Assembly (NCBI GenBank): GCA_011524525.1
Contig: WTKE01000108.1
Location: forward strand, 62,001 to 126,000
Direction: 5' to 3'
DNA length: 64,000 nucleotides
Source: Bacillus sp. (in: firmicutes)
GTDB lineage: Bacteria > Bacillota > Bacilli > Bacillales > Cytobacillaceae
The notes below the pieces were generated by a model. That model did no database searches and was not told where the DNA came from. It was given only the letters and a program-made list of their open reading frames with translations. Made by a program: the position numbers and the translations under genes. Within the stretch, counting starts at the first letter, position 1. Each line of letters starts with the position of its first letter. Positions 54,636-63,383 of the stretch are shown here, piece after piece.

Positions 54636-55315
54636 GGACGAATCACCTCATCCTTAGTGACCTTGCCATCTTCTATCGCAATGACACGATCAGCCTGTAA
54701 GGCAATTCGCTCGTCATGGGTAATGACGATCAACGTCTGTTGGTATGTTTTATTAAATCTCTTTAATAAATCGATAATCTCCTCACTATTTTTACTATCT
54801 AGATTCCCCGTTGGTTCATCGGCTAGCATAATTGCTGGATTGCTAATTAATGCACGGCCGATGGATACACGCTGCTGCTGTCCACCTGAAAGCTGATTAG
54901 GAAGATGTTGCAATCGATTTTGTATGTTTAAAATACTTACGATCTCTTTAAACTGCTTTTTGTCCACTTGATGTCCATCTAGCAGGAGTGGAAGAGTAAT
55001 ATTTTCTTCTACTGTTAAAATAGGAATTAAGTTATAAAATTGATAGATTAAGCCAATCTGTCTTCTTCTAAAAATGGCAAGCTGTGTCTCGTTTAGGTCG
55101 TAAATATCCGTATTGTCCACAAACACCTTTCCACTTGTTGGCCTGTCGACACCACCTAGTAAATGTAGCAACGTTGACTTCCCAGATCCCGATGGCCCAA
55201 TAATTGCCACAAATTCCCCTTTATTAATGGAAAAAGACACATCATCGAGCGCCTTAACCACTGTTTCCCCTTTTCCATACACCTTAGATAAATGTTCAAT
55301 TCGTAAAATTTCCAT
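54632..55315 (-). CDS. ABC exporter ATP-binding protein (MacB/LolD-like)
   Basis: 227 residues: Walker [17 protein letters not shown], signature [17 protein letters not shown], Walker B IMLADEPTGNLDSK and VVITHDERIA-type switch region (IVITHDERIA). The DEPTGNLDS box marks the MacB/LolD/BceA branch. Coupled to the permease by a 4-base overlap. Confidence 0.92.
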   Translation of the reverse strand: MEILRIEHLSKVYGKGETVVKALDDVSFSINKGEFVAIIGPSGSGKSTLLHLLGGVDRPTSGKVFVDNTDIYDLNETQLAIFRRRQIGLIYQFYNLIPILTVEENITLPLLLDGHQVDKKQFKEIVSILNIQNRLQHLPNQLSGGQQQRVSIGRALISNPAIMLADEPTGNLDSKNSEEIIDLLKRFNKTYQQTLIVITHDERIALQADRVIAIEDGKVTKDEVIRP

Positions 55316-55411
55316 CCTGTCCCTCCATTACGTCCTTGATACGATTAAGTATATCGGCCGAAAATGACTATCAAGTGACTAATAAGGTGACAATTTTGTC
55401 ACTTAAGGCTT

Positions 55412-56404
55412 TTATTTATATATTTTAAAAAGAAACGTGGTTCCGACCCCTTGTTTACTTTTTACCTCCAGTGTTCCATTCTGCCTTGTAATCATGCTAT
55501 GTGCCATCGCCAATCCAATTCCCACACTCTCTTCACTTGCATTCTTCCCTTTATAAAAACGCTGGAACACATACGGAAGATCCGCCTTCGCAATTCCCTC
55601 CCCATTATCCACAACTGATATTTCTGTGAAAAGGGGATTCTCAGCATAATGAATTCGTATCTCTCCCCCTTCTTTTGTGTGCTCCACAGCATTTTTCAGC
55701 ACGTTAATGAGCGCCTCCCCAGTCCAATGGAAGTCACCCAGAAAAGAAACATCGTCTACTCCATCAATAATTAAATTCTGATCTTTAATATCCATAGGAA
55801 TCAATAATGGTTCTACCGATTTTTCAATAAGCTGCCTTACATTTACTTGATCCTTTTTAAACGCGATGGTCTCTGCATCTAATTTTGATAGCTTTAATAA
55901 AGAAGTTACTAACCATTCGATTCGTTCTAACTGGACCTGTATATTTTTCGTAAATTCTTTTCTCTTTCCTTCTGATAAGGTAGAGGCACTTAGTAAATCA
56001 GCCATTACCATCATAGAGGTTAAAGGCGTCTTTAACTGATGGGAGATATCGGATATCGCATCAGTTAAGTGTACCTTATCCCTTTGCAACATTTTCTTAT
56101 GCTCAGAAAGCATGATGGTTACTTTGTATATTTCATTTTTTAAAATACTGAGCTCCCCTTCATAGTTGTCACGAATATCCAGTGACGTACCACCTGAACT
56201 CATTTTCCGAAGATAACCTGAAAGCCTTTTTATTTCATTATAACGCCAGCAAGTAAAAGCAATGCTGCATACGATCAACACAAGAGACGTTAATGAAATG
56301 AGTAACACAGGCTGGATGAGAGAAAAAGTGGCCAAGACAGTCGCCACTCCGCCAATAAGGAAAAGCATAAAAATATAAAACTGAAACTCTCGATTTCGTA
56401 ACAT
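55412..56404 (-). CDS. Sensor histidine kinase with two membrane segments and almost no external loop
   Basis: 330 residues. Two adjacent membrane segments (about 9-28 and 33-52) leave an external loop of only a few residues, then a HAMP-like stretch, HisKA with His122 in ISDISHQLKTPLTSM, and HATPase with NVLKNAVEHT and GVGTTF. Such intramembrane-sensing kinases usually sense through a partner transporter. The next genes encode an ABC exporter, and the cognate regulator is 1 base upstream. Confidence 0.9.
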   Translation of the reverse strand: MLRNREFQFYIFMLFLIGGVATVLATFSLIQPVLLISLTSLVLIVCSIAFTCWRYNEIKRLSGYLRKMSSGGTSLDIRDNYEGELSILKNEIYKVTIMLSEHKKMLQRDKVHLTDAISDISHQLKTPLTSMMVMADLLSASTLSEGKRKEFTKNIQVQLERIEWLVTSLLKLSKLDAETIAFKKDQVNVRQLIEKSVEPLLIPMDIKDQNLIIDGVDDVSFLGDFHWTGEALINVLKNAVEHTKEGGEIRIHYAENPLFTEISVVDNGEGIAKADLPYVFQRFYKGKNASEESVGIGLAMAHSMITRQNGTLEVKSKQGVGTTFLFKIYK

Positions 56405-56405
56405 T

Positions 56406-57089
56406 TTACTCTCCCATCTTGTAGCCTAATCCACGGATGGTTTTAATAATGCTAGGCTGTTGAGGATCATCCTCTAGCTTTTCTCTTAATCTCTTGATAT
56501 AGACCGTTAGTGTGTTATCGTTTACAAAGTCACCAGCGACATCCCAAATCTGTTCCAACAACTGACTTCTTGATAGTACTTGCCCACTATGGTTCGCAAA
56601 AATAAGAAGAAGTCGATACTCTAAAGCTGTCACTTGAATCTCCATCGCATTTTTGAATACCTTTCCTTCAAGCGTATTGATTCGGAGGGATTCAATATCA
56701 ATAATAGTGGAGGACTGTGCTTGCTTTTGATAGCGGCGTAAGACCGTTTTTATACGAGACAAAAGCTCACGAATTCTGAATGGCTTGGTAATATAATCAT
56801 CCGCCCCCATATCTAGCCCCATTACTACATTCCCTTCATCATCAATAGCAGTTAAAAAGATAACAGGCACATCACTATGTTCTTTTACTAATCGGCAAAG
56901 GTCATAACCACTTCCGTCTGGTAGTGATAGATCAAATAAGCAGAGGTCAATTTCATTGAGATTTTCCTTTATTACCTTCTTTGCTGATTCCACATTGTAA
57001 CAAAGCATGGTTGAAAACTGATCCTGCTGGAGAGAGTATTCAAGGCCTGAAGCGATGATTTTATCATCCTCCACAAGTAATATGTTCAT
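56406..57089 (-). CDS. OmpR/PhoB family response regulator
   Basis: 227 residues. Receiver domain with acidic pair EDD (7-9), phospho-accepting Asp53 (LCLFDLSLPDGSG), Thr in FLTAID and Lys in ITKPF; winged-helix effector domain ends with KTIRGLGYKMGE. First gene of a regulator-kinase-ATPase-permease set; it probably activates the exporter genes. Confidence 0.93.
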   Translation of the reverse strand: MNILLVEDDKIIASGLEYSLQQDQFSTMLCYNVESAKKVIKENLNEIDLCLFDLSLPDGSGYDLCRLVKEHSDVPVIFLTAIDDEGNVVMGLDMGADDYITKPFRIRELLSRIKTVLRRYQKQAQSSTIIDIESLRINTLEGKVFKNAMEIQVTALEYRLLLIFANHSGQVLSRSQLLEQIWDVAGDFVNDNTLTVYIKRLREKLEDDPQQPSIIKTIRGLGYKMGE

Positions 57090-57179
57090 CTACAACACCC
57101 AATTCTTAGCAAATATATGTACTATTTTTATCATATGGCAAACAGTTAGATTCTCCAAGTACTTACTTAAATATGGATA

Positions 57180-57213
57180 AAAAAAGACGATTGGCTAAAA
57201 GGCCAATCGTCTT
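57180..57213 (-). terminator. Intrinsic terminator of Dps-like gene
   Basis: GACGATTGGC/GCCAATCGTC stem and T-run on the minus strand. Confidence 0.9.
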
Positions 57214-57219
57214 CAACTA

Positions 57220-57927
57220 TTAGTTAGGTAAATTATCGTTTAAATGACGGTTATGTGCAATGTTATTCTTTTCATCCAGTAAATGTGTCATGCCACGAAC
57301 AAGCGTATCATCTTCAAGGAGACTCCATAAATGATAGCCTAGATCCTCTCTTTTTAGCAGGATGTCTTCTAGTACTTGAACCGTTCCAAAATCATTCAAT
57401 TCATGTGCACGTTTAATCGTCTTCCTCATCATACCTTGGATCTTTATTTCGTGTTCAAGATCATTTCGAAGGTAATCACGCATCGTGTAACGGCCTTCTA
57501 CTTCATGCTTGATATACGAGATTTCGTGCTGAGTCACCGGATGAGCAGTTGGTACCACTCCAAGTCTAGCCACTCTTTCCCCCACATCATCAATATGCTT
57601 TTCTGTTACATCAATATGTTCATCCAGTATATGATGTAAACTACCAAACGACTCTGCCCCTTCCGTTAACCAGTGGTGCTTCGTGTACTGGTGTAAAGCT
57701 ACATTTAGAGCACATAGCTGTTCATCAAGCTGAAGTCCCATTTCTAGTCTCGTTTCATAAGGAAGACTAATCCCAGATCCTTCTTTACGAGCCGTTCTCG
57801 GTTCTTGTCTTAAAATCATTTCATTCATATGTTGATTCGTATGTCCAGGCATGGCAGGGTCGAATCCAGACTTAGAAAGTTTAAACTCATCTGGAGAAAA
57901 CCCTTGGTTATCATGGCCTTGCATCAT
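57220..57927 (-). CDS. Dps/ferritin-like DNA starvation protein with N-terminal extension
   Basis: 235 residues. The Dps core starts near residue 60 and contains HHWLTEGAESFGSLHHILDE and the ferroxidase/interface segment EKHIDDVGERVARLG with the His, Asp and Glu ligands. Dps dodecamers store iron and protect DNA. The core is standard, but about 60 extra N-terminal residues (Gly/Asn/His-rich start) and a 25-residue tail make it longer than the usual 150-180. ATG with AGGAGG upstream. Monocistronic. Confidence 0.87.
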   Translation of the reverse strand: MMQGHDNQGFSPDEFKLSKSGFDPAMPGHTNQHMNEMILRQEPRTARKEGSGISLPYETRLEMGLQLDEQLCALNVALHQYTKHHWLTEGAESFGSLHHILDEHIDVTEKHIDDVGERVARLGVVPTAHPVTQHEISYIKHEVEGRYTMRDYLRNDLEHEIKIQGMMRKTIKRAHELNDFGTVQVLEDILLKREDLGYHLWSLLEDDTLVRGMTHLLDEKNNIAHNRHLNDNLPN

Positions 57928-57993
57928 AGTAAAACCTCCTTTAATTTGATATGTACGTAGTTAGTGTAATCATTACCATTTAATCTATTCCTC

Positions 57994-58025
57994 AAAAAGA
58001 AAAGACCCTCAATTCCGAGGGTCTA
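57994..58025 (-). terminator. Intrinsic terminator of EmrB-like gene
   Basis: AGACCCTC/GAGGGTCT with 6-base loop and TTTTCTTTTT on the minus strand. Confidence 0.9.
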
Positions 58026-58036
58026 CTGTACATTTA

Positions 58037-59578
58037 TTAGTTTTCAGCTAGTTTTGCAGGTATAATCTCTGGTGCTTCTTTTCCTTCTACCGGATCCTCC
58101 GCTTGTCTCGCACGCTTGATAAAGAAAGCAAGGATGAATGCAACAAGTGAAATTCCTGTAGCCACTAGGAAGGCATCGTTAATTCCTTCGAGCATCGCCT
58201 TCATCATGATCTGCTCTTTCATTTGAGCGATCATTTCAGCAGTTGGCTGAGCCGCTCCTGCTCCTTGACCTGCAGCTGTCTTCATGGCTTCGTCAGCAAT
58301 TTCTTTTGCGTGTGTTTCTGTACGATTAGACATAACGGTAACTAGTAATGCCGTTCCGATTGCCCCAGCCACTTGGTTTAGTGTATTGTTCATTGCCGTA
58401 CCATGTGGATAGAAACGCGTTGGAAGCTGGTTTAATCCGTTTGTTGAAACAGGCATCATAACAAATGACATCCCGACCATTCGAACCGTGTAAAGGATTA
58501 CTAAGTGCGTATAGCTTAAGTCTGCTGTTAGCTGACTAAACTCATACGTGGTGATCACAGTGATTCCTAGACCAATTAGCGCCAATACTCGACCACCAAA
58601 TTTATCAAATAATCTCCCCGTAATAGGAGACATAATCGCCATGGCGATCGCACCTGGTAGGAGCATTAACCCGGCATCCATTGGAGAAATCCCACGAATC
58701 GTTTGAACATAAATAGGAATAAGGATCATCCCTGAGAATAATGCCATGTTTGTTACCATGGATATAGTAGATGACAAGGCAAACATTGGGTATTTAAACA
58801 CTCTAAAGTTTAGCAATGGATTGTCTTGTCTTAGTTGTTTTAAAATAAATACTACTAGCGAAATGAACCCGACCGCAATTGCGAGGTACACATGAGGACT
58901 GTCCCATCCCTTGCTTCCTGCTGAACTGAAGCCGTAAAGGATCCCACCAAATCCAATACTTGATAAAACTAAAGAGAAAAAGTCTAAACGGAGATTACTC
59001 TTTTCTTTCTTATCTTTTAAAAGGAAGAACCCGATTAATACCACTACTATTGAAATAGGGGTAATAAAGTGGAAAAGCATTCTCCAATCATAGTGTTCAA
59101 TAATCCATCCTGATAATGTTGGTCCAATTGCTGGGGCAAACATGATAATTAAACCAAATACCCCCATCGCTGTTCCTCTTTTTTCAATTGGGAAGCTAAC
59201 GAGCATGACGTTCATAAGCAATGGCATCATTATCGCAGATCCTGATGCTTGAAGCATACGTCCTGCTAAAAGAATCGGAAATACATGAGCCACACCAGCT
59301 ACTAATGTACCGATCGTAAATAAACTCATTGCGACTAAAAATAAATTTCGAACCGAATATTTCTGTATCAAGAAGGCAGTAGCCGGAATTAATATCCCGT
59401 TAACTAGCATAAATCCTGTAGTTAACCATTGAACCGTGGCAGCTTCTACCTCTAAATCCTTCATGATCGATGGTAAAGCAATATTTAATAAGGTGTTATT
59501 TAAAAACGTAATGAATGCCCCAATTAACAGAACTCCAATAATTCCGTATGGCGGCCGTTTATCTTGTTTTTCAGCCAT
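58037..59578 (-). CDS. DHA2 family drug-efflux MFS transporter (EmrB/QacA-like)
   Basis: 513 residues with 14 predicted segments. Family motifs: LNNTLLNIALPSIMKDL in TM1, QWLTTGFMLVNGILIPATAFL, and motif C-like FAPAIGPTLSGWI in TM5. Proton-driven multidrug export is the family role. Divergent from a TetR regulator, the typical pairing for efflux pumps. Confidence 0.9.
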   Translation of the reverse strand: MAEKQDKRPPYGIIGVLLIGAFITFLNNTLLNIALPSIMKDLEVEAATVQWLTTGFMLVNGILIPATAFLIQKYSVRNLFLVAMSLFTIGTLVAGVAHVFPILLAGRMLQASGSAIMMPLLMNVMLVSFPIEKRGTAMGVFGLIIMFAPAIGPTLSGWIIEHYDWRMLFHFITPISIVVVLIGFFLLKDKKEKSNLRLDFFSLVLSSIGFGGILYGFSSAGSKGWDSPHVYLAIAVGFISLVVFILKQLRQDNPLLNFRVFKYPMFALSSTISMVTNMALFSGMILIPIYVQTIRGISPMDAGLMLLPGAIAMAIMSPITGRLFDKFGGRVLALIGLGITVITTYEFSQLTADLSYTHLVILYTVRMVGMSFVMMPVSTNGLNQLPTRFYPHGTAMNNTLNQVAGAIGTALLVTVMSNRTETHAKEIADEAMKTAAGQGAGAAQPTAEMIAQMKEQIMMKAMLEGINDAFLVATGISLVAFILAFFIKRARQAEDPVEGKEAPEIIPAKLAEN

Positions 59579-59717
59579 GTATGTTCCTCCTATACTATAA
59601 GTCCAATAAAATGTACTGCTGTTATATACTTTACATATATTATACCCTCAGTACAAAAAATGCAATAAAAAAAACGCAGCTAAATTATGGGTTTGTAACC
59701 TCCATAAAAATAAGTTA

Positions 59718-59731
59718 GTATACATTTATAC
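59718..59731. promoter_or_regulatory. Inverted repeat in TetR/EmrB divergent region, candidate operator
   Basis: GTATA-CATT-TATAC lies 32 bases before the TetR start in the shared intergenic region. Short; operator role is inferred from position. Confidence 0.4.
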
Positions 59732-59762
59732 AGTGAGTCCAAATACTAAATCAGGTGATACG

Positions 59763-60623
59763 ATGAATGATCGGAAGCAACACGTTATCAATACAGCCCA
59801 TCAGCTATTTGTTGAAAAAGGATTTCAAGCAACCTCCATTCAAGACATTTTAGATTATAGTAGTATTTCAAAAGGAACCTTTTATAATTACTTTTCTTCA
59901 AAAAACGAACTACTTATGGGTATTTTTAAAGAGATACAAAAAAAGTTTGAGCAGGAAAGAAACGAACTCTTAATAGGAAAAGACCCGTCAGATATTGAAT
60001 TGTTTATTAAGCAAATGGAGCTGCAAGTGAAGACCAATCGGGCAAGTAACCTTATACCTTTATATGAAGAAGTGTTATTTTTAAATGATTCTGAGTTAAA
60101 AAAGTTTATTAGTGATTTTCAATTGCGCATGTTACGTTGGGTATACGAACGCTTTCATGATATTTTTGGCGAGAGCATGAAACCCTATCTTCTTGATGTT
60201 GCCATTATGTTTACAGCTATTTTCCACCATAACCTTAAGTATGAGCGAATGGCGAATAGCTTAAAAAGCAACCCCGAACGGGTGGTAAGATACAGTGTTA
60301 ATCGACTTTTGACGCTAATGAAGAATGTAGGGGAAACCGGTGAGCAACTTCTTCCACCAGAACTATTGGATGATTGGTCTCCTTCTTGTCATAAGAAAGA
60401 TAAAACCTATCAAGAAAAGCTCACACTTGAAATCATGAGTCTAAAAAAAGAGAGCATGAATAAGGAAGATTCGGAGAAATATATAGAGCTGCTCGATTTT
60501 ATTCTAGAGGAGCTTTTGCAACCTAGTAATAAGAGGCAATTTGTAGTGGAGAGTGCATTAACCACATTAGAGGATCACTTCGGGAAATCAAAGCTACAGC
60601 ATTTACGTTCGTATCTTAATTAA
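59763..60623 (+). CDS. TetR family transcriptional regulator
   Basis: 286 residues from ATG 59763 (CAGGTGAT upstream); an in-frame frame extends 10 codons further back without a ribosome site. N-terminal HTH: FVEKGFQATSIQDILDYSSISKGTFYNYFSSKNELL. It is longer than most TetR proteins (about 200) because of an extra helical C-terminal region of about 80 residues. Probably represses the divergent efflux gene; ligand unknown. Confidence 0.88.
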   Translation: MNDRKQHVINTAHQLFVEKGFQATSIQDILDYSSISKGTFYNYFSSKNELLMGIFKEIQKKFEQERNELLIGKDPSDIELFIKQMELQVKTNRASNLIPLYEEVLFLNDSELKKFISDFQLRMLRWVYERFHDIFGESMKPYLLDVAIMFTAIFHHNLKYERMANSLKSNPERVVRYSVNRLLTLMKNVGETGEQLLPPELLDDWSPSCHKKDKTYQEKLTLEIMSLKKESMNKEDSEKYIELLDFILEELLQPSNKRQFVVESALTTLEDHFGKSKLQHLRSYLN

Positions 60624-60624
60624 C

Positions 60625-60660
60625 AAAGCTAGCAGGTTCATTGGCCTGCTAGCTTTTGTT
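60625..60660. terminator. Bidirectional intrinsic terminator
   Basis: AAAGCTAGCAGG/CCTGCTAGCTTT, 12-bp stem with 8-base loop, between convergent TetR and dehydroquinase genes. Confidence 0.92.
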
Positions 60661-61118
60661 TAGGCTTTTTGTAATTGTTTTTCATCAATGAGTGTTTTTG
60701 CTGCTCGTAAGGCCAATAAATAGCTATCAAAACCAAAGCCGCAAATCTGTCCTTTGGCAATATCCGCAAATACGGAGTGGTGTCTAAACTCATCTCTGGC
60801 ATGAATATTTGACATATGCATTTCAATAAATGGTACTTCTAAAACATCCAATGCATCGCGAATGCCATAGCTATAATGAGTCCATGCTCCTGCATTAATA
60901 ATGACTACATCTACTTGATCCCGATAGGCTTGATGAATTCGATCGACCATATCCCCTTCAGAATTCGTTTGGAACGTTTCAAGAGCCAAGTCTAACTCTT
61001 CTGCCAATTCTTCCATATTTGCGTTAATTTCATCTAATGTGATGGTTCCGTACATCTTTGGGTTTCTTTTTCCAAACATATTGTGATTTACACCATGTAG
61101 CATAAGTACTTTTTTCAT
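60660..61118 (-). CDS. aroQ: Type II 3-dehydroquinate dehydratase
   Basis: 152 residues, ATG 61118 with AGAGGGA upstream. Family elements: the N-terminal LHGVNHNMFGKRNPKMYG (usual LNGPNLNLLGxRxPxxYG, catalytic Tyr23 kept), INAGAWTHYSYGIRDAL (usual NPGAxTHxSxAIRDAL) and HMSNIHARDEFRHHS with the active His and Arg. It converts 3-dehydroquinate to 3-dehydroshikimate. The altered loops and a LysR gene just upstream suggest a diverged, possibly catabolic, paralogue rather than the housekeeping AroQ. Confidence 0.87.
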   Translation of the reverse strand: MKKVLMLHGVNHNMFGKRNPKMYGTITLDEINANMEELAEELDLALETFQTNSEGDMVDRIHQAYRDQVDVVIINAGAWTHYSYGIRDALDVLEVPFIEMHMSNIHARDEFRHHSVFADIAKGQICGFGFDSYLLALRAAKTLIDEKQLQKA

Positions 61119-61264
61119 ATCAAATTCCCTCTTCCTTTTGCTCATTATTTCACAAACTTCTTTATATGAATAGTTTAAAACAGACCATCCATAAATACCA
61201 ATTGGAATTTTTATAAGATCTATAGGTCTACCCTATACATAAGAGCAAAAGAAGATTTTTCACA

Positions 61265-62152
61265 TTAAGCCTTAAGTGAATTTTTTTCGATAAACCCTTT
61301 AAACTTTTCCACAACAGGTGATAGGTAACGATTTTTCACACTCGCCATGTAGATAATCTGTTCTGGAAGTGGGTCCTGAAAAGGTAGTACTTTAATGTCA
61401 AACAGGTCTAGAGTGGAGGATCTTGGAAGGATACCCACGCCTTGTTTGGCTGCCACTAAGCCCAATAATGCGGTATCCTCTGCTACTTCACAAGAAATAT
61501 ATGGAGTAATCCCAGCATTTATAAACAATTGATCGATTACGGGACGAAATAGACTTTTCTTGTTGAAACAAACGAATTTTTCCTCAGCAATATCTTTTAA
61601 TTCTACTAAAGCTTTTGATGCTAATGGGTGATCTTTATGAGTGATTAATACAATATCTCTCTTTAATAATGGAATAAAATCAATCTCTGGTTCATGTTCG
61701 GCATACGTACAAAAAGCTAGGTCATAATTTTCTTCCTTTAAGCCTTGAATGATACTCTGTGTCGTTCCTTGAATACAAGAAAACGTCACTTGTCCCCCCT
61801 CATTCGCCTCCACAAAGGACTGAATTATCGATGGGACAAAATCGGCGCCTAAGGAGAAAATGAATGCTAAGTCAATAATACCCGTATTAGCATTGGTGAG
61901 CTTTTGAAGATTCCTTTCACCCTTTTCAAGCTCCTCTAATCCGTTCTCCACATAGGTTAGAAAATAATGGCCGTACTTGGTCAGCTTTATATTTCGACCA
62001 ACCTTTTCAAATAACTTGATACTTAATTCTTTTTCAAGCTCGCCTATTGCCTGACTAAGACTTGGTTGTGTGATATATAGCTGCGCGGCTGCTTTTGTAT
62101 AATGCTGTGTTTTGGCTAACACTCGAAAATATTGTAAATGTTTCAGGTTCAT
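61265..62152 (-). CDS. LysR family transcriptional regulator
   Basis: 295 residues from ATG 62152, which follows AGGAGG; a longer frame upstream is unlikely. N-terminal HTH MNLKHLQYFRVLAKTQHYTKAAAQLYITQPSLSQAI and the two-lobe periplasmic-type effector domain typical of the CynR/BenM-like branch. Its neighbour is the dehydroquinase, on the same strand 147 bases downstream, which it may regulate. Confidence 0.88.
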   Translation of the reverse strand: MNLKHLQYFRVLAKTQHYTKAAAQLYITQPSLSQAIGELEKELSIKLFEKVGRNIKLTKYGHYFLTYVENGLEELEKGERNLQKLTNANTGIIDLAFIFSLGADFVPSIIQSFVEANEGGQVTFSCIQGTTQSIIQGLKEENYDLAFCTYAEHEPEIDFIPLLKRDIVLITHKDHPLASKALVELKDIAEEKFVCFNKKSLFRPVIDQLFINAGITPYISCEVAEDTALLGLVAAKQGVGILPRSSTLDLFDIKVLPFQDPLPEQIIYMASVKNRYLSPVVEKFKGFIEKNSLKA

Positions 62153-62294
62153 AACAGAGTACCTCCTGTTTCCAATCTTTAACAAGGCTCTTTTCTCGTT
62201 AAAATCGGCTTTAAGATTTTAACAACCTTTTTACGAAAACAGCTTAAACAAAGTATATGATGTTTTTTGAACAAGAAAAAGAACTGAATATGAA

Positions 62295-62322
62295 CAAAAA
62301 AGCACTCTTTCACGAGTGCTTT
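62295..62322 (-). terminator. Intrinsic terminator of the secreted-protein gene
   Basis: AGCACTC/GAGTGCT with 6-base loop, T-run on the minus strand. Confidence 0.85.
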
Positions 62323-62332
62323 CTTTCGTTCT

Positions 62333-63202
62333 TTATGGGTTCATCGTTTTCCAGCTGCCCACATGGTGGATAGCTATCCCTTTATATCCAAGGGTTGATC
62401 CGTAATGGGAGGCAACAGAAGCAAGCTGTGCGTTCATGTATGCTTCTCCTTCTTCAAAAAAGGAAATCATATCTCCTTCGTCTGTTGCACCTGTTTCTAC
62501 CCCGATTACTAATGCTTTATTGTGTTTTCCAGCAAAGGCTACTTCATTTTTAACGATTTCAATGATGGCAGGTGCAGTGTCTCTGTAAGCCATGATTGTT
62601 ACGCTATTTGTTTTAGTAATAACCCACTCTGCTAGATTTCCTTTACCATACGTATTGTTATAAGAAACTTCATCAAACCAGAATGGCAGGTCCGCTTCAA
62701 GAGGCAATTTTAATCCTGCAGCAGAGGTATTCGCTTTTGTTATCAGTTCTTGATAACTTTTGACAGTTGCCGCTCTATTCGTATTCCAACCGCTATATAA
62801 GTAAGGCTCTACATCTAAATGAATACCCGTGAATTTTTGCGAAGTGGTTGATCCTGCTTGATAAGTTTTTAACCAGTTCATTAACGCATCTTGATTTCGA
62901 TACCCTTTTGGAGCTACCCAGCTTGGTGCTCCGTCAAGAGCATATACTTTTATTCCTTTTACCGATGCCTTTGTAATAAAGCTACGGTATACATTCATTG
63001 GAATATCACGATCTATTTGTACATAGACTTTGTTGATTTGCTTTTGTTCAAGAAAGCTTAGAGTTCCTGTTTCATTGCTCACAATGTCCCACGGATTCCA
63101 AAGCCATGTGGAGCGATCTACCGTAGATGCACTCATTTTTGATCCCAAGCCTCCCATTGAAAAAAGCAACACAATAATCATTGATACAACGATCTTTTTC
63201 AT
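62333..63202 (-). CDS. Secreted TIM-barrel-like protein under c-di-GMP riboswitch
   Basis: 289 residues from ATG 63202 (GGGGGAA upstream); a second ATG five codons upstream overlaps that site. Signal peptide (about 1-25, cut near MSASTV). The rest reads as alternating strands and helices of a TIM barrel: KVYVQIDRD, KVYALDG, TGIHLDVEPYLYSGW (Asp-x-Glu, as at glycosidase active sites), LPLEADLPFW, VTIMAYRDTA, ALVIGVETGA and YKGIAIHHVGSW. No named family recognised. The GEMM-I aptamer upstream ties it to c-di-GMP, which commonly controls matrix and motility functions. Confidence 0.82.
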   Translation of the reverse strand: MKKIVVSMIIVLLFSMGGLGSKMSASTVDRSTWLWNPWDIVSNETGTLSFLEQKQINKVYVQIDRDIPMNVYRSFITKASVKGIKVYALDGAPSWVAPKGYRNQDALMNWLKTYQAGSTTSQKFTGIHLDVEPYLYSGWNTNRAATVKSYQELITKANTSAAGLKLPLEADLPFWFDEVSYNNTYGKGNLAEWVITKTNSVTIMAYRDTAPAIIEIVKNEVAFAGKHNKALVIGVETGATDEGDMISFFEEGEAYMNAQLASVASHYGSTLGYKGIAIHHVGSWKTMNP

Positions 63203-63248
63203 TTTACGTTCCCCCATTCTGCAAGCCGAGGCTCACAAAATGAGACCT

Positions 63249-63326
63249 GGCAACCTGACGACCATTCGCTTTTAACAAGCGATTAGGCTCACGGCTTTGC
63301 GTCCTTCCCTTTCGGAGAAGTTTGCC
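63249..63326 (-). promoter_or_regulatory. Cyclic di-GMP-I (GEMM) riboswitch
   Basis: Minus strand matches the aptamer consensus: GGCAAAC, CGAAAG tetraloop, GGACGCAAAGCC, GAGCCTAA, then GGTCGTCAGGTTGCC. A TATAAT-like -10 lies at 63345-63350. The sequence after the aptamer (GGTCTCA, TGTGAGCC) can pair near the coding start and has no T-run, so translational control is more likely than termination. Confidence 0.92.
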
Positions 63327-63383
63327 TTTTACAGTTTTTCTTTTATTATACTTTATTCGGGTAGACTTTTGCCTCAGGTACTT

